A stretch of 64,000 bases of DNA from Citrus sinensis (Eukaryota; Streptophyta; Magnoliopsida; Sapindales; Rutaceae): assembly GCF_022201045.2 (NCBI RefSeq), contig NC_068557.1:23103501-23167500 (forward strand), given 5' to 3'. Below are positions 36,082 through 49,400 of the stretch, piece by piece. Position 1 is the stretch's first letter. The number at the start of each line of letters is the position of its first letter. A program made the position numbers and the translations under genes. The notes under the pieces are model-generated. The model had not been told where the DNA came from. It searched no databases and saw only the letters and a program-made list of their open reading frames with translations.

Positions 36082-37806
36082 TTACTGGCGGGTACCCCTT
36101 GGCGATGTCTCCTGCAAACCAGGAGTCTCATTGACAAAGGAGGTTTCAACATCAGATGTGTTGTCATCAACATTATTCATAATATCATCCTCTTCCCCCA
36201 CCTCACCACTATCAGGGGGATCATTTAACTGTTCAAAAGGAGGTTGGTGCCCTGGGTCCACTTCATGAGCGATCTCTTTTTGAGCCCCGCTAGTTTCCCC
36301 AACAAGGATGTTAGGTGGGTAAGCGAAGGAAACTACTGTGTGATATTTTGGGTTAAGAGTTGTATGTGCTATGGAGGGACCACGGGAAGTAGCAGATGAG
36401 GGGTTGGCTTGCTTTGAACTGGGGGTTGCTTTGGGACGTGGAATAATGTTTGCATGCATGACTTTAGAGGTTCCAGTAATTGTCTGTTTAGGTTTGGGCG
36501 GTTGGGGCTTGGCAATTTGTTTGCCCTTCATGTTAGGTCGTAGGGTCTGTGATTTAGGGTTAGCAATGAGATTAAAAACAGGTTTAGGCTTACTCATAGT
36601 ACGGGAGTAGATAAATGGGTTGGGCAATTGATGTAGCTCCTTCGGGGAATCATGGAAGGCCACTCCCACAGCCTCAATATCCTCAACAGCATCCTCAAGA
36701 ACAGTGAAACGTGACATGCCAGCATTATGATTTTGATTTTGCATGTTGCTGCTCACATTCTCCTTACCAAGAATTGGCGCAGCCCTTCTTCTCCTTGGAG
36801 CAATCATCCAGGGGCCAAAACTATCTTCCCTGTTTCGATCCTCCTTTCCCGCATTAGTGTGAATGGTTGTGGGAGGTATGAATGCAACCTCAGTACCAAT
36901 AGTTGCCTCCAGTGCAACCTCTTGTGCATCTCCAGATGTACACCCATTGCTTGAATGACCATAGCGCCCACATTTGAAGCATATTATTGGCAATCCCTCA
37001 TATTCAACTTTTTGAACACTGCCATTAATTTTAAACTGAGAAACCAGAGGCTTAGTGAGCGATATTCGCATCGCCAGCCTTGCGAATTTTCCTCTTTCAT
37101 TGGATGCAGTGTTCACATCAATTTTGAGGACAAACCCTACAAGCTGACCAACTTTCTTCAGGATACGCTTATCATAAAGATGCATGGGCAGTCCAGGTAA
37201 CCGAATCCAAGCATTAACTGTATCTAATTTAGTCACCTTGCTGTCAAATTGTGGAGACCATGGTTGCACAGTTAAATAATGTCCCATAATGACCCATGGC
37301 CCCTCCGTTAAGACATATTCAACATCCTCATAAGACTGTAACCGAATCAGGAAAAAGTTATTCTCCAAGTCCACCACTGAAAACTCCCCAATCTTTTTCC
37401 ACATCAATTTCAATCTATTGTACAACACTCTGTATCCAATATCTCTACCCAGAAGTTTAACCACGACTGAGTTTTGCCATGGTTTGATTAGCTTCTCTTG
37501 AATGCGTTTCGAAAAGTCTATTGCTGGCATAGCTCCATCAGAACGTACCATGACATCTCCTGGCTCAAAATCCCAATCATCGTCTTGAAATTCCTCTCCC
37601 TCAGTCATCCCATGAACACTATTCTTCCCTTGGCCAAAATCACGAAGTGCATCTCGATAAGATGCTGGAAGCGAATCATTGGCATCCAGTCCATTCGCCC
37701 TCCAGCGGGCCTTTTTACTTGATCGATCATCGACAAACGGCGGCGGAAAAGTCCCAAAAAAACTAGAGTTATCGTTTGTTCCAATGTTCTCGTAGGGTTC
37801 CGACAT
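36082..37806 (-). CDS. LINE ORF1 (DUF4283 and zinc-knuckle RNA-binding protein)
   Basis: Intact, 574 residues. Residues of about 90-240 form the DUF4283-type domain found in plant LINE ORF1 proteins (WQNSVVVKLLG, GPWVIMGHYLTVQPW, WIRLPGLP). It is followed by one CCHC zinc knuckle, C276-x2-C279-x4-H284-x4-C289. The remainder is Pro/Ser/Lys-rich and probably disordered. By family knowledge it binds the element RNA. ORF1 ends 26 bases before the preferred ORF2 start. Confidence 0.92.
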   Translation of the reverse strand: MSEPYENIGTNDNSSFFGTFPPPFVDDRSSKKARWRANGLDANDSLPASYRDALRDFGQGKNSVHGMTEGEEFQDDDWDFEPGDVMVRSDGAMPAIDFSKRIQEKLIKPWQNSVVVKLLGRDIGYRVLYNRLKLMWKKIGEFSVVDLENNFFLIRLQSYEDVEYVLTEGPWVIMGHYLTVQPWSPQFDSKVTKLDTVNAWIRLPGLPMHLYDKRILKKVGQLVGFVLKIDVNTASNERGKFARLAMRISLTKPLVSQFKINGSVQKVEYEGLPIICFKCGRYGHSSNGCTSGDAQEVALEATIGTEVAFIPPTTIHTNAGKEDRNREDSFGPWMIAPRRRRAAPILGKENVSSNMQNQNHNAGMSRFTVLEDAVEDIEAVGVAFHDSPKELHQLPNPFIYSRTMSKPKPVFNLIANPKSQTLRPNMKGKQIAKPQPPKPKQTITGTSKVMHANIIPRPKATPSSKQANPSSATSRGPSIAHTTLNPKYHTVVSFAYPPNILVGETSGAQKEIAHEVDPGHQPPFEQLNDPPDSGEVGEEDDIMNNVDDNTSDVETSFVNETPGLQETSPRGTRQ

Positions 37807-38133
37807 ACTCGGAACTTTTCAATATTTTAAATTTACCCCTCTCTTTTGTAATTTTCTTTTAAGTTGACTTATTGATTACTTTGTTATTTTTTAAAATTTT
37901 GAAAGAGACTTAAGGGATGGTGTACACTTGTTTCTTCGTGCAATGTTTTTAGACCTCTGTTTGTATTGTATAGCTCTTGCTCTTCCATCGCATTGTTGGT
38001 GACATTCCGTCTAGAGATTGGTTATTAGTGTCCGTCTACGTTCGCATATATGCGTGATAAGTAATCACTGATTTGATTCTTTTACCAAAAATGGTTGTTA
38101 AATTGTGATGATCAAGAGAAGGATCCAACGACT

Positions 38134-39240
38134 TTAAACTAACACATATACTAATTAAGTTATCGACAAGACCTAGCTACTTTTAAAAGAGAATAACCGA
38201 TGTTGTACCCTCTCTCTCTTTGGAATGTTTTCAGACCTCTGCATGCCCACAAACTGTAATTCTAACCAACAAACAATCTTTGTTTTGTTTGAAATATGGC
38301 CAAAAATCTCTTTTTTGGAATGTTTTTACAAATTGTACCAACTTCCGAGAGTATATATAATACAGTAACATCACTATGGACAATGCTTATGTCAATTCTT
38401 ATTCAACCTCCACGACCATATATATTAGTACAACACTGCATGCAGTATATATATATATATACAATACTCAACATTCATAAGGGCATAGAAGCACCATTAA
38501 TTGCACGGAGCCATGCACATGCATACACTTTTCAGCCTTGTATTCGGCAGTAGTGGGTATTATGAATGCATGTATCGATAATTAGCAATAACCCTTTTAT
38601 TTTTCACAACATATATAATTATATACAGTTTTTCATGCACAGCTATCATTATATTTGTTTTTTATGACATAATATATGAATTTTGGTCCAAATGAGATTG
38701 GCATGGACAAAATAAATTAATATTTATATACTAATGAGATTGGAATGCTTCAATAAGAGTTGTAAGCAACCTAGACTTGCATGTCGCGTTTTGTTATCGA
38801 TTTCGTTTTAATGCATTCGAAATGCTTCAATTTTTTTTTAAAAAAAATTATTTTTAACCAAATACATGTTGTACTTATGGTGATCGGTTGATCACCTATA
38901 TGTCAGATTACTGCTACTCTTCAGCGTGGATTCTTCTCAGCCATTAGATAATATCCAACGGCCAGTTTGATAAAAGACAAAAAAAATATGATATGTACTC
39001 GTCGTTATAAAGTAGTCCCGGCTTGATTATTAACATTTTTTTATTTTTAAATTCTGTTTTTTATCTTTTTTTTTTTTTTGGAAAATAATAGTTATTAGTT
39101 CTTTTCTTAATTTCTTTTTCTTTTTCAAGGTATTTATTATTTTTATACATGTTGTGAGGGCAAACAAAGAAAAGCCTTTTGTAAATCCAAAATCTTATAA
39201 GATGTCTCTAAACTACAAATCTATTAGTGTTGCTGTTTTA
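38134..39240. other. Intergenic, nothing recognised
   Basis: AT-rich. A short phrase of the form 'aatgttttnagacctctg' occurs at about 38225, and also at about 37942 inside the LINE 5' region, which hints at a local duplication. There is a (TA)n tract at about 38447-38460. Confidence 0.45.
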
Positions 39241-39511
39241 GGTTTTATTTGAAATTGAGGTGTTGCCTTTTAAACTATAACTACTGTGAAAAAAAAAATT
39301 ATAATTATTATACAAAAGTTAATAATATGCAGTAAATATAAATTTTAAAAATAATTTTGATAAAATTATTAAATATATAATAGATTTTTCATCATACAAG
39401 TGAAAAATAATATTAATATAACTTCCAAGCTACAATAGCTAGCGTCTACCAAATATTTTATTGTTGTAACTTTTAAACTACAGTTGCTTAACCACAATTC
39501 CAAATGCACCC
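39241..39511. mobile_element. Tourist-like (PIF/Harbinger) MITE
   Basis: Inverted ends of 21 bases (39241-39261 and 39491-39511) match at 16 positions around a gggtgcatttggaattgtgg-type sequence. TTA lies directly on both sides (39238-39240 and 39512-39514), the usual PIF/Harbinger target duplication. 271 bp, no coding capacity. Confidence 0.65.
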
Positions 39512-39514
39512 TTA

Positions 39515-42205
39515 ACCAGTTTTATCATGAAACCAAATTCTAGCTAAAAAAAAATTGATAAACTGTATCAGTATCAAAATTTATGAAAATACCATTTTTG
39601 TTTCAAAAATCGTCAAAGCTCTCCTTAATAATAAATTGTAAAAACCATATATTTTCCTACATCCATTTGTGTGTGTGTGTGTGCGTGTGTCGTGGGGGGA
39701 ACTGCATACAACGAGATGCATATACTCAAGAAGGCAATTATTAGTAAGGAAATATAATTAGATAATAAAAGAAATAGGATACTAAATGTGCAGTGAGTAG
39801 AAGTTTTAAGTGTCATGTCAACTTACCTGATAATACACAAAACAACTTATTTTATATTCGCAGCATGCAGGGCACGGCCTTGATAAATAATTAAATTTAA
39901 TCCATATATTGTCCTTTTGTAGTTTAAGCGTCGATTGATCTTACCTTATAAAGTATGGGTGTATCTTAATTCCTAAACAAAACCACAGAAAAATATTATA
40001 TATGAAGCAATGTCAATTTACTGACTGTTCATTTGATCGCATAATAAGATTTTATTATGATAATAATTTTTTAATTTCAGCTGTTGACATAATAATAAGA
40101 TATTATTATTAGAAATCACACGTGGGCTTCTGTTTAGCGCGAGAGCGTCCATCGAAACTGGGCTCCTTGAAACTCCCAGTTTCATTTTTCTTGGGCCCTT
40201 ATCACTGAGTTCTAGTGGCATTTTGGTCATTTGCGAGGTTCCCTTTTGATTTATATTGAAGAGTTGAACTATTTGCCTATTTGGACCCTTCCAAAATTAA
40301 AACCTTTTTTTCGAGTATACCTTAATGCTAAAAATACCCTCTTTGTGAATATTTTTATTTGGTGAAACCCCTCTTTTCTCTAACTTCCCCCGTTCAATAT
40401 CAAGAGTTGGGTTTTAGCATCTTCTAAAACTTAAACCAAATTCACACTAATGATTACTAATTATAACCATCTGCAAAATATTATTAGGGCAATAAAACCA
40501 AAGAACAAGAAGAAATTTGAAGGGGAAAAAAGAAGAAGAAGCTATCCTAATTAGTTAAAAAGAAAACACTCAATATATTAAACAATGAGAGGGAAATATC
40601 ATTTGATTAATTTTTTTTTTTTTGTGCAAATTTTGACTATAGAAATTAATTAAAGAAGAGAGAGAGAGAGAGAGAGTTGTTATGGAATAATAGTGGTGTT
40701 ATTAGAATTAATTAAATTTTTAGATATTTTAATGGCACATCTTTAGCGAAGGGGTTTTTCAAGACTTTTTGAGGGGTGTAAGTACACTAGTTTTATTCAT
40801 AATTGTCTTTAAATGTGATTTTAATAGAATAGGGATTTTATGAGATTAATTAAGGGATGACAACAATACAACTCCATGTTCAAATAGTTATACAATGATT
40901 TTTTTACACTATGACATTTTAAAAGTATCATGTTTCCTCTTTTGTAGCAACAACTAAAGTTGCAATCAATCACATTATTATATCAATAATATTAATGATC
41001 ATAATATTTAAATTCTAATGATTTATGTCACTCATTTATTAGATGATAAATTTCATGAATTATAAAATTATTGAACAACCATCTAATAGATGAATTTCAT
41101 ATTAATTAGGATAAAATTTGTGATTTAAATGTTTGGATGCCTCACATTGCTATTATGATTAATCAACTAATGAGATTGTACAATGTACCAAGAAAAACCA
41201 TCACACAATAACCAGAGCCACCAAGGATTCATATAAAGCACTAATTCATCCCTCTCTAAAATTGCTCTCCACGTACTTTTAAGTTATAACTCTAAGTACT
41301 AAGGGCCAACTTAAGATTGTGCTTGAGATGATTTATAATTATCTGAAGTTGAAGTTAAAAATTAATTTTGATTTTTAATAATTTTCAAAAATTAATAATT
41401 CTACGACAAATTTTAAAAAGTAAGGTAGTATAAATTATACAAACCCCAAAATTATGTTTACTCTCAATTCTAACTCTAAACAGGGAACAAAACTATTGTT
41501 TATCGTTAGTTTTTTTTTTTTTAATTTATTGATGAAAATATATGTAACAGCTGATTTTTGTTTTTGTTTTTGGACTATTAGTATAGTTGATTTAAAACAT
41601 CAGTAACACACCAGTACGCACACTCGATGCCTGGGCCAGTTGACTGTTGGTCAAATTTCAACGTCGGCAGAGTCAATGTTTTATGCCAAGGATGGTGGCT
41701 TGTTTCATTCTTGACTAAAGAAAAACAGCCCTTACTAATATTTGAAATGTAAAGAATCAAACAACAATAATTCCATAGAATGTGTTGAAAAAGGAATTGC
41801 TAATTTTCGTCTACGCATATGCTCTGTTTGCGCAGTTATGATCTATTTTCAATTTTTGCACTGCCTCTTTCTTTTTTTACTTCTTTTTTTTTTGTTTTTT
41901 GTTTTTTTGAAGTGTATGCGTGGCTTAATCTCACGCTAATTTGATTGATTTATGGTGGATGAATCTTGAAACTCAAGCGTTAGATAAAAAATTCAAACCC
42001 CAGAGTTTTACACACACACATACCCGAAACTTACAATGAAATTGGAGATGAATTATCCGTAATAAGCAAACTATTAAAAGACCAAAGCATTTCCAATCAC
42101 AAATATGAGAGAGAGCATGGTGTTGCTTTGAGAAAGAGAAGGAGACGTGAGAGAGAGACAAAATAAGAGAGCCTAAAAGACAGGCGTGAAAACGAAAGAA
42201 TTTTT
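39515..42205. other. Intergenic, no gene recognised
   Basis: Contains a GT tract at about 39667-39690 and an AG tract at about 40654-40676. A stretch at 40100-40250 is somewhat GC-richer but holds no recognisable protein. Small ORFs at 40018-40230 and 41973-42230 have no supporting context. Confidence 0.45.
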
Positions 42206-42378
42206 TTAAGATACATAAGAGATAATACAATCAATTAATATATGTGTGACAAATATAATTAAATTTAATATAACCGCTATTTATATAGTAGTTTTTTTTT
42301 AAAAAAAATGAATATACACATATCATAATATTATTTATTTATTATATAATTGATATAATATTTCTGATATATTTTAAT
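42206..42378. mobile_element. Second copy of the 2863-3027 MITE family
   Basis: Inverted ends (about 42206-42238 and 42346-42378) pair over about 30 bases with mismatches. The interior shares tttaatataac and aatatacacat blocks and overall length with 2863-3027. Confidence 0.6.
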
Positions 42379-43394
42379 TTTAATTTTTTTGTAAAAACTA
42401 ATAAAAAAAATTATTGTAGTGTCAACATTTCTATCATGTGCTAGAATTTGAGTGAAAGGTCTTTGTACATCAACATACTGATGTGATGGCACTGTCTCAC
42501 ATATATTTTTAACTTTAATAATGGTGCTGCTTTTGTCTAATTAAAGTATTGGAAATCCAATGAATTTGGAGAGGTATGGCTACGAGATGATTAAAACCTC
42601 CATTATATAAAGTTATATCGTCAATTTTTTTTTTAATGGATTACACACAACTTAAATTGAAATAAAGCCATTGAAGATAAGAATTGATAACACTCTGCTC
42701 ATAGTCTACCACGCATTCTTCGAAAAGATATATTAACCAAATAATTAATTAATTCACCTATTTACTTTAATTAATTAATTAACATCTTCTTTCAACGACT
42801 TCCAAGTCCCACAAAACAAAATGAAGTAATTTTCTATCTCTTATGTCAGCACTCAGCGCGTCAGCATGTTTTGTTTCTTTATATAGCTATTGTGCTATTA
42901 TATTAGGAATAATTTATTAATTAGGGATATAAATTCTAATATAATGTACTTATTTTATTTAATAATATACTGATTTTTTTTTTATTTATCCTTGCCATGA
43001 TTAAAAATTCCTAACCGAAAGCTCACTGCTAGCGGGCTCCAAGAAAATAACTTTTCTCACGAAAGGATATATATATATATATATATATGGTATGAATTTG
43101 GCAAGCTTTGTTCTCAAATCTTAAGGGATACAACTTTAGTGACTTAAATTGAAGCCAAATATATATATATATATAAAGTTGGTACTTGAGGAGGTGATGT
43201 GGCATCATCATTTCTTTTTTTTGTATATTCTATATTATCCCTTTCTATATTCTCTATTATCTAATAAATAGAGAAATTTTCTTTTAGATTTGGCTTTTCA
43301 TATTCTCATAATTAATTTGATTGTTATTACACAATAACAATTATGTAAAGATTTTAATGAGACATATTATTTATAATGAACATCCAAGAGGGAG

Positions 43395-43670
43395 TGTTAT
43401 GCATTTATTAAAATAAATGTAGATATTCATAACATATATCTTTTCGTCTCCCCACTATCTCCCATTAGTGACTTTTAGCTTCCCTATAACTTCCACTATC
43501 TCACAAGGAATTATGATCCATAATTTTCAGTAATTTCATGGAGTGATTATGTAACTATAAAAGAAGAACTCATCTTTTTGTTTTGTACACACACAATTGG
43601 AATGAATAAAATCACTCTATAATATATTCTCTCATTTTATTATTTATCTTGCGTTACTTCTTTATTTGTA
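43395..43670 (+). repeat. Copia-type LTR remnant (solo or 3' LTR)
   Basis: The sequence aagagggag immediately before TGTTATGC at 43395 has the form of a polypurine tract followed by an LTR start. The 50 bases before it also look like the end of a copia element. A TATA-like ctataaaag at about 43555 and AATAAA near 43606 fit an LTR. No pol sequence is left upstream and no second LTR is seen. The right limit is approximate. Confidence 0.45.
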
Positions 43671-44295
43671 TTGCTGACTAATAGATTTTTTTATTTTTTA
43701 TAAGGCTGCCTCATCTTTAAAAAAAATCAATTCATATTTTTTATCAGTTTCATCAAGTGTAAAATAAAAAAAAGAATAATACTATTTTTTTTTAAATCGC
43801 GTGAAACACGGTTCTATTTTTTAATTTATTTAAATTTGAAAGCCAACTGACGATCACCTCCAATCTATTATTATTACACACACTGAGGATTAATGGAGGG
43901 TATCTGTATTCTCCAATTTTTAAATATTAACTTAAAGATTACCACTTTTGGTTCTGAATCGCCTATTGGTCTCATCTTTTTTTTGGGGGTGGGGGGGTGG
44001 GGTTTATTAATAATTACACACCACAAGTTTTGTATTTTACTCGACACAAAACCATATAAGCATGCATGGAGATTGGAGAATCTCAGGTGTATTCCTCATA
44101 AGCGAACTCCATCTACGCAAAACACCACCCCATTAGAACATCATTCATCTTCAGCCCCGTGTTTGCTCTACAAATCGATGTAGTGACAGATCTAATGTAC
44201 GAATTCATCAATAATATATGATTTCTTTTTGATACCGACGTATAGCCATAAGTGGTGTCCTCTTATTTAGATGAAAAATTTCCTAAAATAAATAT

Positions 44296-44912
44296 GAGAT
44301 TAATGTCACTTGGGTGACACATTTTTCGATAAATATAAAAGAAGTGATAAAGTTTTTAAAAAATAGGTAATGGGATGACAAATTATTAATTTTAATGAAA
44401 TTGGTTGTCTTCTGATGAAAATACGTTTCTGTCCCTGTGACATTCTTTTAATACTATGATAATGTTCTTAGGGTGCGTTTGGTACATATATTGTATTATG
44501 TTGTATTGCATTATTTTAATGCTGGTGTATTGTATTATGATGTATTGCATTATTTTAATGCTGGTGTATTGTATTATGCTGTATTGTATTAGCACTGTAT
44601 TATAATAATACTGTTAAATGTTTGGTACTACACTGTACTGTAATAAATTTTTTGATTAATTTAAATTAAATATTATACTATACTATATTATATTATATTA
44701 ATATACTTAAATTATATTAATATTTTATATTATTATTAATTTTAAATTAATATTTTTTCAAATTTAACTATTTATTATTAGTTATTAATAAATTATAATG
44801 TAAAAAATAATATAATATAATAATATTGAATAATAAATTACATGTTTATTAATCTATATTAATAATTATAATATAAAAATATAAAAATAATATTAAATTA
44901 AAAGTTATATTT

Positions 44913-44951
<39 letters not shown>

Positions 44952-45799
44952 TATTATTATTATTATTATAAAGCAAAAGTCAAAAAGCAAAACTAAAAAA
45001 GCAAGGCTCCAGCGACAATTGCAAAAGCAAAAAGGGAGAGAGAGGAAAAAAAAAAAAAAACAAAACAAGCAGCAGTTGCCGCATTAGTTTGGGCTTTTAA
45101 TGTGGTGGTCTTGTAACTTTTTATTTGCCAAACATGGGATTGTGTAAAATTAATACAATGAGGGGCTTTAATATAACAACCAAACAAGCCCTTAGTTGCT
45201 TATTTATTTACATCCCATGTGAAAAAAAAATGAGAACAAAATTCAACTCATACAAAAATAATAATATTAAAATAAATTTAACAATATATATATTTTAAAA
45301 TAATTTCTATGTTTAAAAAATATATTTTAATACTTTACAACCTTATATTATGTTAAAATAAATTTTATAATAAATAGAAACATACTATGAAATAAATATA
45401 TAAAAAATTTAAATTATTTTCAATATTATATGAATTAATTTTAATATTATTAATACATGAGAAATATTTTAATATTTTTAAAACTATAGAAATTATTTTA
45501 AAATGTTATATATTGTTAAATTTATTGTAATATTATTATTTTGGTATGAGTTGAATTTTATTCTCATTTTTTGTTTTTTTTTTCATATGGGATGTAAATA
45601 AATAAGCAACCAAGGACATCAATGTAATATTTAAAGAAAATCACAAGGACACATAACGGAATTTCATCAAAAGGCAACCAATTCTGTTAAAGTTAATGAA
45701 AAAATTAATGATTTATTATCTCACAGCCTATTTTTAAAAAATCTATCACTTTTTTTTTTATATTTATCGAAAAATGTGTCACTCAGGTGACATTAACCC
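44296..45799. mobile_element. Foldback MULE-type element, interrupted by a nested MITE
   Basis: The two arms (44296-44467 plus 45195-about 45390, and about 45410-45799) are inverted copies over nearly their whole length, so the original element was close to one long hairpin of about 780 bp. The ends read gagattaatgtcac and gggttaatgtcac (the right end on the opposite strand). A perfect 9-base direct repeat, aataaatat, flanks it at 44287-44295 and 45800-45808, which fits Mutator-like target duplication. There is no coding sequence. Confidence 0.8.
44471..45191. mobile_element. Tourist-like MITE nested in the foldback element
   Basis: Ends gggtgcgtttgg (44471) and ccaaacaagccc (to 45191) are imperfect inverted repeats. 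Direct TTA copies (44468-44470 and 45192-45194) flank it, as for PIF/Harbinger. The intact second arm of the host element shows the uninterrupted sequence at the same place, which confirms the boundaries. The interior carries a (TAA)n/(ATT)n palindromic tract at about 44918-44970. 721 bp, no ORF. Confidence 0.8.
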
Positions 45800-45808
45800 A
45801 ATAAATAT

Positions 45809-46439
45809 ATGGCAATTTTATTACGACACAATTTAAGTTTTTATTGTAATATTAAAATATACACACAAACAAACACAAGACTCCACATGAGACTTCATTA
45901 AAAAAAAAGAAAAAAAGGGAAAAAAAAGTCATATAAGGAGCTCGAAATTGTTTTAAATAGAGTATATACACCCATGGAAGAGTGCGTGTATATATTATCA
46001 CGCTGTTTTTATTTTTAATTTTATTATTATAAAAGAGAAATACATATAATCCGAGTGGCGGTGGAGAGTTTTTGTTTTATTATACGGCCGAGATTGGAAT
46101 GCATGTGAATATCTTTCAAACAAGAGTCCGCCAGGCACAGAAAATTAAACAGAAACAGAACGTAACAGAACTCACTTCTACGTGGGTGGGGCCCGCCCGT
46201 AATAGTGGCAAAATACGGTTAATAAGCCAACAACCACTCAAGTCTCCCTCAGCGCCAAAGCCGGAAGCAGCCTACACCCACGCACGTAATGTAATGATAA
46301 ATAATATCACACATTTTTCACAACTGAAAAGTCAGAAAAACGTTCTCATTCCCAAAGTGAAGTGAATTACAGAATTGAAATTCTACAAATTATTATTATC
46401 TTTTCGGTGCTTTTTCTTTTTTCTTTTTTTCTCCAAATT
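45809..46439. other. Promoter and leader region of the potassium transporter gene
   Basis: Sequence becomes less AT-rich from about 46080. A TATA-like tatatatta lies near 45990, but distance and context do not prove use. No other gene is seen. Confidence 0.4.
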
Positions 46440-49400
46440 ATGGACCGGCAACTCGGTGCCGCTGACTCGGTTGCCGCGTCCACCTTCTCCGAGGTCGTCG
46501 TCGACGTTCAGCCTTCTTTTAATGCTGACGTCCATTCTCGTCTTCGTCACTCTCGCAACTCCATCAACTCCTCTGCTTCTGCTGCAGACAACAAGGTCGG
46601 TCATCTTTGCTATGTCCTCGATTTCTCGCTTCTTCTTTCTCCTTTCCTTTTTTTTTTTTTGGCCATTAAAATGCATGCCTTTTGTGTCTGTCGCGTATAA
46701 ATTTCTCTCCTTTCATTTTATCGGATTTTTGGAATTCTTTTTTTAATATCATAAAAAAAAAATTAAATAGTTTGTTTTGTGTTTAATTTAATTCTTTTTT
46801 TTTTCTAAGAATTGCATATAGTTTTGAAATTTTAGAAGTTTAATCGTGATGAAATGTTATGAATCAATAGAAGGGTCGATGGGAGAATTTGGTACTCGCA
46901 TACAAGACACTGGGAGTTGTATTTGGAGGACTCGTAACATCTCCATTATATGTGTACCCGTCAATGCCGTTGAAGTCTCCAACTGAAGATGACTACTTGG
47001 GCATTTACAGCATCATGTTTTGGACTCTTACTCTAATTGGTGTTGTCAAATATGCCAGCATAGCTCTCAAAGCTGATGATCAAGGCGAAGGTAATCTTAG
47101 TTATTTTTGCTGTTTATGGTTCTAATTGCCATTGCTGTTGCCAGAATGGCACACTTCATTTAGCTTTCCTTTTGAGGTTAGAGTAACTCAAACTTCTTTT
47201 TGGTTCACAAACTATCCGTGACTCTGTTACATTACTGCTTGACCTCAAGGTTTAAGCTAGTTGGTAATCGGATCAATAGTATTATGCTTTACCAAGTACC
47301 GAATAAACAAGCTTCACCAATTTACTCCAATTCTTGTCATAATACACTGGGACTGAGTGCCATTACATCTATAAGTGTGTAAATGAGACACTGCTTCAGA
47401 GTTTGTCAGTTTGGCAAATGAATAGGGAGAGGTGTCAATTGGCTTTAACCTGTAACTGTAATTGGATTTTATTTTACCTGAATCTTAAACAAAAATATTC
47501 TTTTTGGTTTAGAGTTAACTTCGGAAACAATTGTTTGAAATTGTAGAAGCCTATGGATTGCTGGAAAGTAAGCTTGGTTTTTCTAGACTTTGACACTTTT
47601 TCATATGATTCAAAGAAACAAAGGCAATAATATTCTTGGTCTTCGAGTATTTTTTCTATTCTAAATATTCTTGTAATTCCACAGAGGATTTACTTCATAT
47701 ACTCCAGTTTTCCTATTAATTGGAAGTTATTTGATAGAGATGATATATTCTTATTGTTTTTACCTACATTTGCAACTTATTTCTTTTCTCCAAAATATAA
47801 ATTTAACTTCTTCAGCAGGCATATAAAGCATTTCAGGAGCCACCATGTATAATTTTTCATTCAACACCAGTAGTTCATAAACGTCTCACTTCCAAAGAAA
47901 ACTGATTGGTTGCAGGAGGAACATTTGCCTTGTATTCCTTACTTAGTCGGAAAATGGATATTGGGTTCTTTTCTGCTAAAAACCTGGATTCAAACTCTAT
48001 TTTTCATGAGGGCGCAGAAAATAAAAGTAGGCTAGGCAAGTTTTTTGAGAAAAGTATTCTTGCCAGAAGAATATTGCTCTTCATTGCAATGTTAGGAATG
48101 TGCATGTTGATTGGAGATGGAATACTTACACCTGCAATCTCAGGTTTGTCACCGTGGCTTTTCTCTTATTCATTTTCTTTTGTAGTTCAACATTTTGCTT
48201 TTGGTAGAAACATTTACTTGAATTAATTAATTTGACGCTTAATCTTTTGTCAGTATTATCAGCTATGGATGGCATCAGAGCACCTTTTCCTTCTGTCAGT
48301 AAATGTAAGTATTGATGCAAATTGTTACAACTTGGTCATAATCTTAAGAATCTTACAGAAATCTATAATTATGTCAAGAACTCAACTCAGATACGGTATA
48401 TTCTGTGATTGACCCTGTTATTCCCATTTTGTTGGTTCCTTAGTTGCTCTTAAGGTACTTTTTGCTTGGATCACTTTATCCTTTTACCTTATTTTTGTCT
48501 CTTGTGATGCAAAATTGATTGTGCAGTTATTTTTCGAAGTTAAGTGACCTTGAATGATTCTGTTTTCATTTTTCTAGTGGCTGTCAATAGGGAGCTTTAT
48601 GTTTTTTAGGGAACTGGACTATATATATGCTGTCAATATTTTTTCTGTTATTTCTTCCCCTGAAGTAGATTCTTTTTGGTTTTCAACTTTGCTGGTTTAT
48701 GATATTTCAGCTTTGGTGGAAGCTCTTTCTGCTATAGTTCTAATTGTTCTCTTCCTACTGCAAAAGTTTGGCACCTCCCGAGTGAGTTTTCTTTTCTCCC
48801 CCATCATGGGTGCATGGACATTCAGTACTCCTCTTGTTGGAATTTATAGCATTATACATCACTATCCTGGTATATTCAAAGCTTTATCCCCACACTACAC
48901 ATTCCATTTCTTTTGGAGGAAAGGAAAGGAAGGCTGGCTGTTGCTTGGTGGAACTGTCCTCTGTATTACAGGTGAGCCTCAGCATTTAACTTCTGTGCTG
49001 TCACTATGATAAAAAGAGAAACATTATTATTGTTTGCTCGTGGACCTGTGCTTATAGATGAAATTATCTTGTCATTAGGTGAAAATATAGACTGCCAAAC
49101 CATGGAATGTATATTATGGTTATGTGTTCTGATTTATTATAATCATAGTAGACTTATAGAACATCCAAAAGGATACAATTTTTTGTGAAGAAAAATCAAC
49201 ACTCAGCAATGTGCTGGGAATAATAGTCCAGTGGGTTACCAAAATTGGTACTATCACTTTTGACTGTTCATCTACTCAGTGTTAAGAACTAGAAAGAGGT
49301 TTTTGATGGTCTTCAAGTTGGAGAATTGATTGCAAATCAAACGAATGTTAGTATTATTGAGAAAAACATTAATCCAAAAGCTTAAGCTGATATACGAGGG

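Larger units (their letters stand above)
31900..38133 (-). mobile_element. L1-type LINE retrotransposon, near full length
   Basis: Two overlapping minus-strand ORFs (ORF1 at 37806-36082, ORF2 from 36056) end towards a T-rich tract at 31900-31928, the complement of a poly(A) tail. About 6.2 kb agrees with a full-length plant L1. The 5' limit near 38133 is tentative. It rests on a 9-base repeat, ttaaactaa, at 31887-31895 and 38134-38142, which may be the remains of a target-site duplication. The EN, RT, zf-RVT and RNase H domains are all readable, so the insertion is fairly recent. Confidence 0.88.

Noticed and set aside
44918..44970. (TAA)n/(ATT)n tract as an independent palindromic element
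   Set aside because: It is a microsatellite inside the nested Tourist-like MITE.
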